Below are positions 34,681 through 43,005 of a DNA stretch of 64,000 nucleotides, piece by piece. Both the position numbers and the translations under genes were made by a program. Under the pieces are notes generated by a model, which had not been told where the DNA came from, did not search any database, and was given only the letters and a program-made list of their open reading frames with translations. Where the stretch lies: the NCBI GenBank assembly GCA_019635695.1, contig JAHBYZ010000002.1, positions 124,001 to 188,000 on the forward strand, written 5' to 3'. This DNA comes from Rhizobiaceae bacterium (GTDB lineage Bacteria > Pseudomonadota > Alphaproteobacteria > Rhizobiales > Rhizobiaceae). Numbering within the stretch: position 1 is the first letter of the stretch; each line of letters opens with the position of its first letter.

Positions 34681-35447
34681 GCGATATCCTGCTGCGCGGC
34701 ACCTCCCTGAAGAAGGACTACGGCCGCATCACCGTGCTCAAGGGCGTCGACATCGACGTTGCCGAGGGCGAGGCGCATGTGGTGATCGGGCCGAACGGAG
34801 CCGGCAAGACGACGCTCTTCAAGGTGCTGAGCGGCGAGGTTTTCCCGACCAGCGGCACGGTCAGCTTCGACGGCAGGGACGTGACCCGCCTCGCCGGCTG
34901 GCAGCGCACCCGGCACGGCGTGGGCCGCACGTTCCAGATGGCGCGGATCTTCAAGGAACTGTCCGCGTTCGAGAATCTCGTGGTCGCCCTGGAAGCGAAG
35001 AAGCGGCAGGGCACATCGGCACTGGAGCTGCTGAGGCTAGTGCCCGCCGCGTCGATACGCGACGAGGCGCGGCGCATCCTGGCTGAGTTTTCGCTCGAAC
35101 ATGTGTCCGCCTGGCCCGCCGGCTCGCTGTCGCACGGCGACAAGAAGACGCTCGAACTCGCCATGGTGCTCGCCGCACGGCCGCGTCTGCTGATGCTGGA
35201 CGAGCCGACCGCGGGCATGTCGCCCGCCGACCGCCAGCGCAGCGTCGAGCTGATCGCCGGGCTGATGAAGGGCGGCGGGCTTTCGCTGCTGCTCACCGAG
35301 CATGACATGCAGGTGGTGTTCGGCTTGGCGACGCGCATCACCGTGCTCAACTATGGCGAGATCATCGCCACCGGCTCGCCCGAAGAGGTCCGTTCCAACC
35401 CCCGCGTCCGCGAAGTGTATCTCGGCCATGACGTCTCCGCTGCTTGA
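34677..35447 (+). CDS. livG: Branched-chain-type ABC transporter ATP-binding protein LivG
   Basis: A 256-residue ATPase. Walker A is GPNGAGKTT (residues 38-46), followed by GVGRTFQMARIFKELSAFENL. The signature motif is SHGDKKTLELAM in place of LSGGQ, as in LivG/UrtD-type subunits. Walker B is LLMLDEPTAGMSP and the H-loop is LLTEHDM. It overlaps livM by 4 bp and livF by 20 bp. Confidence 0.93.
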   Translation: MSDILLRGTSLKKDYGRITVLKGVDIDVAEGEAHVVIGPNGAGKTTLFKVLSGEVFPTSGTVSFDGRDVTRLAGWQRTRHGVGRTFQMARIFKELSAFENLVVALEAKKRQGTSALELLRLVPAASIRDEARRILAEFSLEHVSAWPAGSLSHGDKKTLELAMVLAARPRLLMLDEPTAGMSPADRQRSVELIAGLMKGGGLSLLLTEHDMQVVFGLATRITVLNYGEIIATGSPEEVRSNPRVREVYLGHDVSAA

Positions 35448-36144
35448 GGTCCGCGACTGCGACGCCTTCTACGATGACAGCCACGTGCTGCACGCGGTGT
35501 CGCTGCGCGTCGCGGCGGCCACCGGGGTGGCGCTGCTTGGCCGCAATGGCGCCGGCAAGTCGACACTGATGAAGAGCATCCTCGGCGCCGGCCCCACGGT
35601 GCGGGGCGAGATCCTGCTGGAAGGGCGTTCCATAGCAAGAACGCCAGCCTATCTCCGCGCCGGCATGGGTCTCAGTCTCGTGCCGGAGGACCGTCGCATC
35701 TTCCCGCACGTCACGGTCGCCGAAAACCTCGCCATGGCGCGCCGCGCCGCGCGCCAGGGGGTCGAGGCGCTGACGCCGGCCGAGGCGGCCGCGCTCTTCC
35801 CGATGCTCGAAGGCCTGCTCGACCGCAAGGGCTACCAGCTCTCCGGCGGCCAGCAGCAGATCCTCGCCGTCGCGCGTGGACTGGTGCCGCGGCCGCAGTT
35901 GCTCCTGCTCGACGAGCCAACCGAGGGACTGGCGCCGATCATCGTGCAGGACATGGCGGCGCAGATGACGAAGGTGCGCGCGCAGAGCGGCGCCGCGCTT
36001 CTTCTGGCCGAGCAGAACGTCAGCTTCGCCCGGCACTGCACCGAAAGCGTATTCGTTATCGACAGCGGGCGCATCGTGTTCGAAGGTAGCTGGACGGATT
36101 TCGATGCGAACCGCGCCAGGCTGGAACGATTCCTGGCCGTCTAG
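35428..36144 (+). CDS. livF: Branched-chain-type ABC transporter ATP-binding protein LivF
   Basis: A 238-residue ATPase. It has Walker A GRNGAGKST, the LivF block GLSLVPEDRRIFPHVTVAENLAMA, signature LSGGQQQILAVARGL, Walker B LLLLDEPTEGLAP and LAEQNVSFA. ATG 35428 lies inside the end of livG. The next gene, an IclR regulator, begins 14 bp after its stop and is probably co-transcribed. Confidence 0.93.
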   Translation: MTSPLLEVRDCDAFYDDSHVLHAVSLRVAAATGVALLGRNGAGKSTLMKSILGAGPTVRGEILLEGRSIARTPAYLRAGMGLSLVPEDRRIFPHVTVAENLAMARRAARQGVEALTPAEAAALFPMLEGLLDRKGYQLSGGQQQILAVARGLVPRPQLLLLDEPTEGLAPIIVQDMAAQMTKVRAQSGAALLLAEQNVSFARHCTESVFVIDSGRIVFEGSWTDFDANRARLERFLAV

Positions 36145-36158
36145 ACCCGGAAGGACCG

Positions 36159-37022
36159 ATGCATCCCGCCGCTGACCAGCCGGCACCGGCTGCCGGGCCG
36201 CGCGAGGCCGCCGCACCGGCGCGCGGCAACGCCTACAAGGATGTCCGCTCGCTGTCGCGCGGGCTTGCCATCATCGAGGCGCTCGGCCAGCTCGGCTGGG
36301 CCAAGCTCGGCAAGCTCAGCGCCTTCACCGGCATCGACCGCACCACAACCTATCGCCTGGTCAGCACGCTGATCGAGGAGGGTTACGTGGTGCGGCGCGA
36401 GGAGGACGGCGCGGTGGCGCTGTCCAGCAAGCTGGTCACCATAAGCCAGAACCTGAACGACAACGATCTGGTCTCGCAGGTCGTCATTCGCCACCTCTCC
36501 GCGCTCACGCGGGCCATCAAGTGGCCGAGCGACTTCGCAGTTCTGTCGCGCGGGGCCCTGCGCATCGCCGCTTCGACCCACAGTGAAAGCCCGATGAGCC
36601 TGCACCGCGCCATGGTCGGCAACACGCGGCCGCTGTTCAGATCGGCGCTGGGCAAGGCCTATCTCGCCGCGCTGCCGCCGGGCGAACTGGACGAGGTGCT
36701 GATGCTCGTCCGCGGCTGGGACGGCGCCGACGGCGTCGATGCGCAGGCCCCCGCCGCAATCGCGCGAAGCCTCGCGGAAGTACGTCAGCGCGGCTATGCG
36801 GCGGCCGAAGGCACCACCGAGGCCAAGTTCAGCGCCATCGCGCTGCCGCTGGTGCATCGCACCGCGGTGCTTGGCGCCGTCAATGTCATCTTCATGCGCA
36901 GCGCGCTCACGCCGGGCGAAGCGGCCCAGCGCTACCTGCCGCGCCTGTCCGAAGCGGTCGGGCGCATTGCCGCCGACCTCGACGGCGTGTCACCCGATAT
37001 GGCCGGGCCTGAGGCGACCTAG
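36159..37022 (+). CDS. mhpR: IclR family regulator, MhpR-like
   Basis: A 287-residue IclR-family protein that reads like E. coli MhpR. After an alanine/proline-rich tail it has DVRSLSRGLAIIEALGQLGWAKLGKLSAFTGIDRTTTYRLVSTLIEEGYV. The ligand domain shows IKWPSDFAVLS, LHRAMVGNTRPLFRSALGKAYLA and a C-terminal RSALTPGEAAQRYLPRLSEAVGRI, matching the MhpR blocks WPTDV, FHRAMVG and SAMT-EQAA-LPAL that I remember. MhpR activates mhp genes with hydroxyphenylpropionate. The GTGC-N7-GCAC palindromes at 20972 and 25368 are its likely operators. Confidence 0.85.
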   Translation: MHPAADQPAPAAGPREAAAPARGNAYKDVRSLSRGLAIIEALGQLGWAKLGKLSAFTGIDRTTTYRLVSTLIEEGYVVRREEDGAVALSSKLVTISQNLNDNDLVSQVVIRHLSALTRAIKWPSDFAVLSRGALRIAASTHSESPMSLHRAMVGNTRPLFRSALGKAYLAALPPGELDEVLMLVRGWDGADGVDAQAPAAIARSLAEVRQRGYAAAEGTTEAKFSAIALPLVHRTAVLGAVNVIFMRSALTPGEAAQRYLPRLSEAVGRIAADLDGVSPDMAGPEAT

Positions 37023-37091
37023 CGGCTGGCGAATCGGGCTCTGGCACTATCTGCCCGCTACGGCGGTGCCGGCTGCGGGATTGGGCATCGC

Positions 37092-37126
37092 GATGATCGC
37101 CGCCGGCCTGCCCGGCGGCGATCATC
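37092..37126. terminator. Bidirectional terminator at the island edge
   Basis: A perfect 15-bp stem (37092-37106 with 37112-37126, GATGATCGCCGCCGG and its complement) with a 5-base loop is followed by TCTTTA. It lies between the convergent mhpR-like and acetyltransferase genes and marks the end of the catabolic island. Confidence 0.75.
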
Positions 37127-37138
37127 TCTTTACGTTGG

Positions 37139-37729
37139 TCACTTCACTGCAGCCCAGGTGCGCAGGCTGACCCAGGTCTTGCGGTCGAGCAGGTAGCGAT
37201 CGACCGCCACCCGGCCGGCGGCGATCGAATCGATCATGCCCTGGCCGAGATAGCGGAACCCGCACTTCTGGATGACGCGCCGCGAGCCCGGATTGATGAC
37301 CCGCGTCGAGGCGTAAAGCTCGTCGATGTCGGTCGCCTTGAAGGCGATGTCGACGATAGCGTGCGCGGCCTCGGTGGCAAAACCCTTGCCCCAGTGCGGC
37401 TCGCCGATCCAGTAGCCCATCTCGAGGCCGCTGCCGCGCGGGTTGATGCCCGCGCCGCCGATCAGCGCGCCGGTTTCCGCGAGCGTGATCGCATAGGAAG
37501 CGCCCGCGTTCCGGTTGGCGTGCGAAAGCAGCCACGAGCGGGCCTCGCGCTCGCCGTAGGGATGCGGCATGCGGGCGAGCATGTCCGCAACCTTGCGGTT
37601 GTTGGCGAGGGTCACGAGTTCGGAAATGTCCTGCTCGTGCGGCGGACGCAGCACCAGCCGCTCGGTGATGAGCACGGGGCAGTCGATCGAGGGACTGAAG
37701 TCCTCGAAGTCTTCCTGTTCGGCGACCAT
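37139..37729 (-). CDS. GNAT family N-acetyltransferase
   Basis: A 196-residue RimJ/RimL-type acetyltransferase. It starts MVAEQEDFEDF, then ITERLVLRPPHEQDISELVTLANN. The fold continues through EMGYWIGEPHWGKGFATEAAHAIVDIAF (acetyl-CoA loop GKGFATE) and STRVINPGSRRVIQKCGFRYLG. ATG 37729 has GGAGGGAA upstream. In rhizobial genomes I know, a GNAT gene of this kind follows rpmA and precedes obgE; here obgE is not next. Substrate unknown; a ribosomal protein N terminus is one possibility. Confidence 0.88.
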   Translation of the reverse strand: MVAEQEDFEDFSPSIDCPVLITERLVLRPPHEQDISELVTLANNRKVADMLARMPHPYGEREARSWLLSHANRNAGASYAITLAETGALIGGAGINPRGSGLEMGYWIGEPHWGKGFATEAAHAIVDIAFKATDIDELYASTRVINPGSRRVIQKCGFRYLGQGMIDSIAAGRVAVDRYLLDRKTWVSLRTWAAVK

Positions 37730-37766
37730 GTGATTCCCTCCAGGCAGGCCATTGAACAAAAGAAAA

Positions 37767-37795
37767 AGGGGAGATGGTGGCGTCCCATCTCCCCT
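37767..37795 (-). terminator. Intrinsic terminator of the rplU-rpmA operon
   Basis: An 11-bp stem (37767-37777 with 37785-37795, AGGGGAGATGG and its complement) has a T-rich tract on the minus-strand downstream side (CTTTTTCTTTTGTT). A shorter T-run (CTTTTT) follows on the plus side, so it can act both ways. Confidence 0.8.
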
Positions 37796-37864
37796 GATCC
37801 TTTTTCTGGCTTTGCCAGACACCGGTTCCCGAGATGGGGCGCCGGTGTCTTGGTGCGGAACCGG

Positions 37865-38134
37865 CTACTCCGCGGCTTCTGCGATCGGATTTACCGACAC
37901 GTAGGTTCGGCCGTTGGCTTTCGCGGCGAAGGCGACTTCGCCCTGCGTCAGCGCAAACAGCGTATGGTCTTTGCCCATGCCGACATTGACGCCCGCGTGC
38001 ATCTTGGTGCCGCGCTGGCGGACGAGGATGTTGCCGGCGAGCACGCGCTCGCCGCCGAACTTCTTCACGCCAAGGCGACGGCCAGCGGAATCGCGACCGT
38101 TGCGGGAGGAGCCACCGGCTTTCTTGTGTGCCAT
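37865..38134 (-). CDS. rpmA: 50S ribosomal protein L27
   Basis: An 89-residue L27, starting [29 protein letters not shown], which is the universal N terminus that reaches the peptidyl-transferase centre. [27 protein letters not shown] is the core. There is no N-terminal cleavable extension of the Firmicutes type. It is 24 bp after rplU and is followed by an intrinsic terminator. Confidence 0.97.
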   Translation of the reverse strand: MAHKKAGGSSRNGRDSAGRRLGVKKFGGERVLAGNILVRQRGTKMHAGVNVGMGKDHTLFALTQGEVAFAAKANGRTYVSVNPIAEAAE

Positions 38135-38158
38135 CTCAGATCTCCTTCGTGATCCGTC

Positions 38159-38896
38159 TTATTCGCCCGACTTGGCGGCGTCCTTGGCCGCTTCGTCCTG
38201 CGCGAGCTTTTCCTGGTCGACCTTGGCGCGCGGCGGCTTGCCGGCGATCAGTTCCTTGGCCTGCGCGACCCACTCGTCACGCTCGATGCGGCCAGCGAAA
38301 TCCAGCTCCTCATCGAACTTGGCGATGTCCTTCTTCTTCCATGCCGCGATCTGCTTCAGCGAGGTGATGCCGGCGGCGGCCAGCTTCTCCTTCAGCACCG
38401 GGCCAACGCCCGAGATCAGCGACACGTCGTCGTCGAAGCCTGCCGCCTCGGTCGAAGCAGCCGCTTCCTTGGCCTTTGCAGGGGCCTTGGCCGGCTTCTT
38501 GGCCGCAGCGCCCGCTTCCGCGGTCTTGTCTGCCTTCTCCGTCTTCTCGGTCTTCGCCGCGGCCTTCTTGGAAGGCTTGGCGCCGCCGAACAGGATCTCG
38601 GAGATGCGCACCGTGGTCAGGTACTGGCGGTGTCCGCGCTTGCGGCGCGAATTCTGGCGGCGGCGCTTCTTGAAGGCGATGACCTTGGCGCCGCGGCCCT
38701 GGGCTACGACTTCCGCCGTCACCAGCGCGCCGTCCACGAAGGGGGCGCCGATCGTCACGTCGTCGCCGTTGCCATAGGCCAGCACATGGCCGATCTCGAC
38801 GATGTCGCCGACTTCGCCGACCACATTGCCGATCTGCAATACGTCGTCGGCCGCAACGCGGTACTGCTTGCCGCCGGTTTTGATGACTGCGAACAT
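38159..38896 (-). CDS. rplU: 50S ribosomal protein L21 with a long C-terminal helix-hairpin-helix extension
   Basis: A 245-residue L21, more than twice the usual 103. Residues 1-103 are canonical ([23 protein letters not shown] ... [26 protein letters not shown]). An alanine/lysine-rich linker (about 105-150) leads to a domain with [28 protein letters not shown], a helix-hairpin-helix-like motif often seen as a free-standing domain. The end is charged. Extended L21 proteins occur in alphaproteobacteria; the role of the tail, perhaps rRNA binding, is not known to me. Confidence 0.95.
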   Translation of the reverse strand: MFAVIKTGGKQYRVAADDVLQIGNVVGEVGDIVEIGHVLAYGNGDDVTIGAPFVDGALVTAEVVAQGRGAKVIAFKKRRRQNSRRKRGHRQYLTTVRISEILFGGAKPSKKAAAKTEKTEKADKTAEAGAAAKKPAKAPAKAKEAAASTEAAGFDDDVSLISGVGPVLKEKLAAAGITSLKQIAAWKKKDIAKFDEELDFAGRIERDEWVAQAKELIAGKPPRAKVDQEKLAQDEAAKDAAKSGE

Positions 38897-39062
38897 TTTT
38901 AGCCTTTCGCTCTGTTCGGGCGGCTCTGGACCATGCCCCGAAGGGCGGCCCGGCCGTCTTTTTGTTCAGTCGGTTTCGGGTTCGTGTCTCCGCGGCCCGC
39001 CCTGCAAAGGTTGGGACCGCAAAGAACAACCGGCGCGGAGAGGCTCCACGCCGGACGGTGGG

Positions 39063-39091
39063 GCAATAATTGAAGCGCTCGCGTGAGTCAA
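39063..39091 (-). promoter_or_regulatory. Promoter of rplU-rpmA
   Basis: On the minus strand TTGACT (39086-39091) and TATTGC (39063-39068) are separated by exactly 17 bp. This leaves a leader of about 160 bases before rplU. The 282-bp gap 38897-39178 holds no other gene; a GC-rich stem region near 38930-38965 in the leader could serve autoregulation. Confidence 0.6.
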
Positions 39092-39178
39092 GGCGAACTG
39101 CCGTTGCGGCGATCGAGCGCATGTCTCGCCAGCGCCATGCAAAGCCTATAGGGTTCCCGGCCAGTCAGGGAGACCGAG

Positions 39179-39394
39179 TTGGCGAAGGACAACGGCCAGG
39201 AAGAATCTCGCCGCATCCTCGAGCGTATCGGCGCCGAGACCGAGGCGCGCATGCCCGCCCCCCAGGGCGGAGAAAGCGGCGAGGAGAGCGACTGGGCGGA
39301 AGTATGGGGCAAGCGCATCGGACGTGTGCTCTCCTTTGTCCTGCTCGGTATCGCCATCGTCTGGCTCTACGATTTCCTGGTCGAGATGGGTTGA
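39179..39394 (+). CDS. Small single-span membrane protein
   Basis: A 71-residue protein with a charged N-terminal half (KDNGQEESRRILERIGAETEARM) and one C-terminal membrane span (VLSFVLLGIAIVWLYDFLVEMG). The start is TTG 39179 with AGGGAG upstream. It is 5 bp from the pyridoxal kinase start, so the two are probably co-transcribed. I do not recognise a characterised family. Confidence 0.7.
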   Translation: MAKDNGQEESRRILERIGAETEARMPAPQGGESGEESDWAEVWGKRIGRVLSFVLLGIAIVWLYDFLVEMG

Positions 39395-39399
39395 GGGTG

Positions 39400-40281
39400 A
39401 TGGAGGCGAATGCCGGCGAACCGCCGCGGGCGGTCATCGTGGTGTCGAGCCATGTCGTGCGCGGCTCGGTGGGCAACCGTGCGGCCGTGTTTGCGCTGGA
39501 GACGCTCGGCTTCCCGGTGTGGGCCGTGCCCACGGTGTTGCTGCCCTGGCACCCGGGCCACGGCAGGGCGACCCGCATCGTGCCGCCCAAGGGTGACTTC
39601 GCCACGCTGATGAAGGATCTCGAAGGTTCGAAGTGGCTCGGTGAGGTGGCCGCCGTCCTGTCCGGCTATCTCGGCGACGCCAGCCAGGCCGAGGCCGTCG
39701 CCTCGCTGGTCAAGGCGGTGAAGCGGAAGAACCGCGACGCGATTTATCTGTGCGATCCGGTGATGGGTGACAATGGCGGGCTCTACGTGCCCGAGCCCGT
39801 CGCCGCGCGCCAGCGCGACCTGCTGCTGCCGCTGGCCGACATCGCCACGCCCAACCGCTTCGAGCTGGAATGGATGACCGGCGTCAAGCTGGAGACGCCG
39901 CAGGCGATCATGGAAGCCGCGCTCGACGTTGGACCGGCGACCATGCTGGTGACATCGTCTCCCGCCTTGATGGCCAGGCACACGGGAAACCTGCTGGTGA
40001 CCGCCAGCCAGGCGATGATGGCGGAGCATCGCATCATCGACAAGCCGCCCAACGGGCTCGGCGACCTGACAGCGGCGGTGTTCCTCGCGCGGACGCTGGA
40101 CGGGCAGGAGCCGCACAAGGCGCTGCAGACGACGACGGAATCGGTGTTCGAGATCCTGGCTCGCACCGCCAAGCGCGGCGCCGACGAGCTGACGCTGGAA
40201 ACCGACGCGCAGAGCCTCAAGCACCCTATGGCCATGGTGCAGACCCGCCATCTGCCGCACCCGGCCAACCGCCGGGCCTGA
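39400..40281 (+). CDS. pdxY: Pyridoxal kinase (PdxY/PdxK type)
   Basis: A 293-residue ribokinase-fold kinase. It starts VIVVSSHVVRGSVGNRAAVFALETLGFPVWAVPTVLLPWHPGHG, the PdxY N terminus with the substrate-site SxxxxGxVGN pattern. It also has SGYLGDASQAEAVASLV, YLCDPVMGDNGGLYVPEPVA and PNRFELEWMTG. The C-terminal phosphate loop is PNGLGDLTAAVFLA, with the catalytic Asp in GLGD. It phosphorylates pyridoxal to PLP in vitamin B6 salvage. Confidence 0.9.
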   Translation: MEANAGEPPRAVIVVSSHVVRGSVGNRAAVFALETLGFPVWAVPTVLLPWHPGHGRATRIVPPKGDFATLMKDLEGSKWLGEVAAVLSGYLGDASQAEAVASLVKAVKRKNRDAIYLCDPVMGDNGGLYVPEPVAARQRDLLLPLADIATPNRFELEWMTGVKLETPQAIMEAALDVGPATMLVTSSPALMARHTGNLLVTASQAMMAEHRIIDKPPNGLGDLTAAVFLARTLDGQEPHKALQTTTESVFEILARTAKRGADELTLETDAQSLKHPMAMVQTRHLPHPANRRA

Positions 40282-40282
40282 C

Positions 40283-41038
40283 ATGACGGTTCTGGCCGGC
40301 GTCGACGGCTGCCCGGGCGGCTGGATCGCCGCGATCGAGAATTCCGGCGGCGTCCGCACGCAGGCCTTCGGCGGCTTCGCCGATCTCGCAGCATCGCTCG
40401 GCAACGGCGCGCTGATTGCCGTCGACATGCCGATAGGCCTGCCGGACCATTGTTACGGCGGACGCGGCCCGGAACAGCTGGTGCGGCCGCTGCTCGGGCA
40501 GCGGCAGTCGAGCGTGTTCTCGATCCCGTCGCGCGACGCGGTCTACGCCTGCGCCGACGAAGAATTCGCCGCCGACTGGTATGGCGCCCATCGCAGATGC
40601 TGCGACGTTGCGCGAAACACATCGACCCCGCCCCGCGCCGTCGCCATCCAGGGTTTCGGCCTGTTCCGCAAGATCAGGGAGTTGGACGCCTGGCTGCGGC
40701 AGGAACGTGGCAGAAGCGCGCGTGTGGTCGAAGCCCATCCCGAACTCGCCTTCTGGCGGCTCAACGGTCGCCGGCCGCTGACACAGCCGAAGAAGGTCAA
40801 GGGTGCGCCATATCGTCCGGGGCTCGACGAGCGCATGGCTCTTCTCGCGGCCGAAGGCTTCGCGAACGGCCAGCTGGAAACACTTCCCGCGCCGTCCTTC
40901 GGCGCCGCCCGCGACGATCTGCTCGACGCCTGCGCCATGCTCACCGTTGCGCGCCGGCTCGCCGCCGGCACGGTCGAGAGTTTCCCGCCCGACCCGCCGC
41001 GCGACCGCTGCGGGTTGCCGATCGCCATCCATGTCTGA
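40283..41038 (+). CDS. DUF429 family protein
   Basis: A 251-residue protein of the DUF429 family, which has an RNase H-like fold. It begins LAGVDGCPGGWIAAIE, with an acidic residue in the first strand, then LIAVDMPIGLPD. The blocks SSVFSIPSRDAVYA, FGLFRKIRELDAWL, VVEAHPELAFW and DDLLDACAMLTVARRL follow. The conserved acids suggest a nuclease-like site, but no function is established that I know. It starts 1 bp after pdxY and is likely in the same operon. Confidence 0.85.
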   Translation: MTVLAGVDGCPGGWIAAIENSGGVRTQAFGGFADLAASLGNGALIAVDMPIGLPDHCYGGRGPEQLVRPLLGQRQSSVFSIPSRDAVYACADEEFAADWYGAHRRCCDVARNTSTPPRAVAIQGFGLFRKIRELDAWLRQERGRSARVVEAHPELAFWRLNGRRPLTQPKKVKGAPYRPGLDERMALLAAEGFANGQLETLPAPSFGAARDDLLDACAMLTVARRLAAGTVESFPPDPPRDRCGLPIAIHV

Positions 41039-41095
41039 AGGCCACGCCTGAACAGGCGGGTTGCCGCACTGCGAAAATGGGATTAGCGGAAGGTC

Positions 41096-41731
41096 ATGGT
41101 ACACCTTCCCGACGAACTGCTCTCAGGCTACCGCAACTTCATGGCCAACCGCTATTCGGCGGATCGCTATCGAGCGCTGGCGCGGGAAGGACAGTCGCCG
41201 CAGACCATGGTGATCGCCTGCTGCGACAGCCGCGCGGCGCCCGAGACGATTTTCGACGCCGGGCCGGGCGACCTCTTCGTGGTGCGGAACGTCGCCAACC
41301 TCGTGCCGCCCTACAAGCCGGACGGCGAGCATCACGGCACCTCGGCGGCGCTCGAATTCGCCGTCCAGTCGCTGAAGATCCGCCAGATCCTCGTCATGGG
41401 CCACGGCCGCTGCGGCGGTATCCGGGCAGCCCTCAATCCTGCCGGCGCGCCGCTCTCGCCCGGCGATTTCATCGGCAAGTGGATGAGCCAGCTCAGGCCC
41501 GAGACCGAGGCGGTAGTGGAAAACCAGCTGATGACGCCCGGCGAGAAGCAGACCGCGCTCGAGCGGATCTCGATCCGCCACTCGATCCAGAACCTGCTGA
41601 CCTTCCCCTGCGTTCGCATACTGCACGAAAAGGGCAGGATATCGCTTCATGGCGCGTGGTTCGACATCTCGACCGGCGAATTATGGGTGATGAACCAGAC
41701 GACCGGCGATTTCGAGCGGCCCGACGACTGA
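41096..41731 (+). CDS. Beta-class carbonic anhydrase
   Basis: A 211-residue beta-carbonic anhydrase that interconverts CO2 and bicarbonate. The zinc ligands are visible: Cys42 with Asp44 and Arg46 in ACCDSRAAPE, then His103 and Cys106 in GHGRCGGI. RNVANLVPP and EFAVQSLKIRQILVMGH are further family blocks. It is 57 bp after the DUF429 gene in the same direction. Length is typical. Confidence 0.94.
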   Translation: MVHLPDELLSGYRNFMANRYSADRYRALAREGQSPQTMVIACCDSRAAPETIFDAGPGDLFVVRNVANLVPPYKPDGEHHGTSAALEFAVQSLKIRQILVMGHGRCGGIRAALNPAGAPLSPGDFIGKWMSQLRPETEAVVENQLMTPGEKQTALERISIRHSIQNLLTFPCVRILHEKGRISLHGAWFDISTGELWVMNQTTGDFERPDD

Positions 41732-41751
41732 TCTGACGGACCGCAACTGGC

Positions 41752-43005
41752 TCAGAGCGGCTCGTCGGGCGTCGCCGGCGGCATCACGACGCGCGCCAGC
41801 GCCGGCTCCGGCAGCCGCCGCCAGATCGCCCAGGCGGTGATCGCGCCAAAGCCCATCAACGGCACCACCACCATCATGCCGATCACCGGATCGCCGATCA
41901 CCGCAACCACGATGCCGCCGGCGAAGCCCGTGCCCATCTGGAGAAAGCTCGACAGCGCCGACGCGGCGCCGGCCATGTGCGGAAACGGCGCGACGGTCGC
42001 CGTGCTCATGGCGGGCATGATGAAGGCGACGCCGAAAGTGAAAGCGGCCACCGGCAGCATCACGGTCAGCAGGCCCGGCGCGAGCGTGGCCATGGACATG
42101 AACATGGACGTGTAGCCCACGGCCATGAACACGATGCCGACGGGGATGAGACGCTTCGAGCCGACGCGCGCCATCACGCCGCGGAAGATGAGCCCGCCGA
42201 CGAAGAACGGTCCCGACTGCAGCAGCATGGCGAGCCCGAACTGCGACGGCGTGAAGCCGGCGCGATCCATGAGAATGAAGGGCAGGATCGTGGCCTGCGT
42301 GTAGAACGCGCCGATCCCGCCGCCCAGCACCGCGCTGGCGAGCATGAAATAGCGGTCGCCGAACAGGGTTGCGTAGGAGCGGGCCAGCGTGCGCGGCCGG
42401 AACTGTGCGGAATCGCGCTTGACCGTCTCGACCAGCAGCAGCTGGAGCATCGCCAGGATGAACAGCCCGGCAAGGAGCATGAACACGAAAATCGCCTGCC
42501 AGCCCAGGGCCTCCAGCAGCAGCCCGCCGACCGTCGGCGCGATTGCCGGCCCCAGCCCCATCAGCAGGCTGGTCAGGTTCATGATCCGGCTCGATGCCTC
42601 GCCGGTAAACAGGTCGCGCACCAGCGCCCGCGAAACGGCGATCCCCACCGCCGCCCCGACGCCCTGCAGGAAGCGCGCACCGATCAGCAGTTCCGCCGTC
42701 GGCGCGAACACCGCCAGAGCGCTCGCGCCGACATAGATGACCGTGAAGGCCAGCGTCACCGGCTTGCGGCCATAGGCGTCGGACAGCGGGCCGCAGACAA
42801 GCTGCGTGACCGCAAACCCGGCGAAATAGGCCGAGAGCGTCATCTTCACCATCGATTCGGTGGTGCCGAAGACATGGACGAGTTCCGGCATCGCCGGCGT
42901 GAACAGCGACATCGAAACGGGGCCGAGGAGCACCATCAGCGCCCCGACGAGGCTGACGCGGGCCTCTGACATGACGACCGGCGGCCGCGGCGAATGCATG
43001 TTCAT
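41752..43005 (-). CDS. MFS drug exporter, Bcr/CflA family
   Basis: A 417-residue, 12-span transporter. Motif A of the family is CGPLSDAYGRKPV after span 2, and motif C-like glycine-rich GLGPAIAPTVGGLL marks a drug:proton antiporter of the 12-span type. RFLQGVGAAVGIAVSRALVRD is typical of Bcr/CflA. Its ATG overlaps the stop of the upstream MarR gene (ATGA), so the repressor and pump form one operon. Confidence 0.9.
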   Translation of the reverse strand: MNMHSPRPPVVMSEARVSLVGALMVLLGPVSMSLFTPAMPELVHVFGTTESMVKMTLSAYFAGFAVTQLVCGPLSDAYGRKPVTLAFTVIYVGASALAVFAPTAELLIGARFLQGVGAAVGIAVSRALVRDLFTGEASSRIMNLTSLLMGLGPAIAPTVGGLLLEALGWQAIFVFMLLAGLFILAMLQLLLVETVKRDSAQFRPRTLARSYATLFGDRYFMLASAVLGGGIGAFYTQATILPFILMDRAGFTPSQFGLAMLLQSGPFFVGGLIFRGVMARVGSKRLIPVGIVFMAVGYTSMFMSMATLAPGLLTVMLPVAAFTFGVAFIMPAMSTATVAPFPHMAGAASALSSFLQMGTGFAGGIVVAVIGDPVIGMMVVVPLMGFGAITAWAIWRRLPEPALARVVMPPATPDEPL

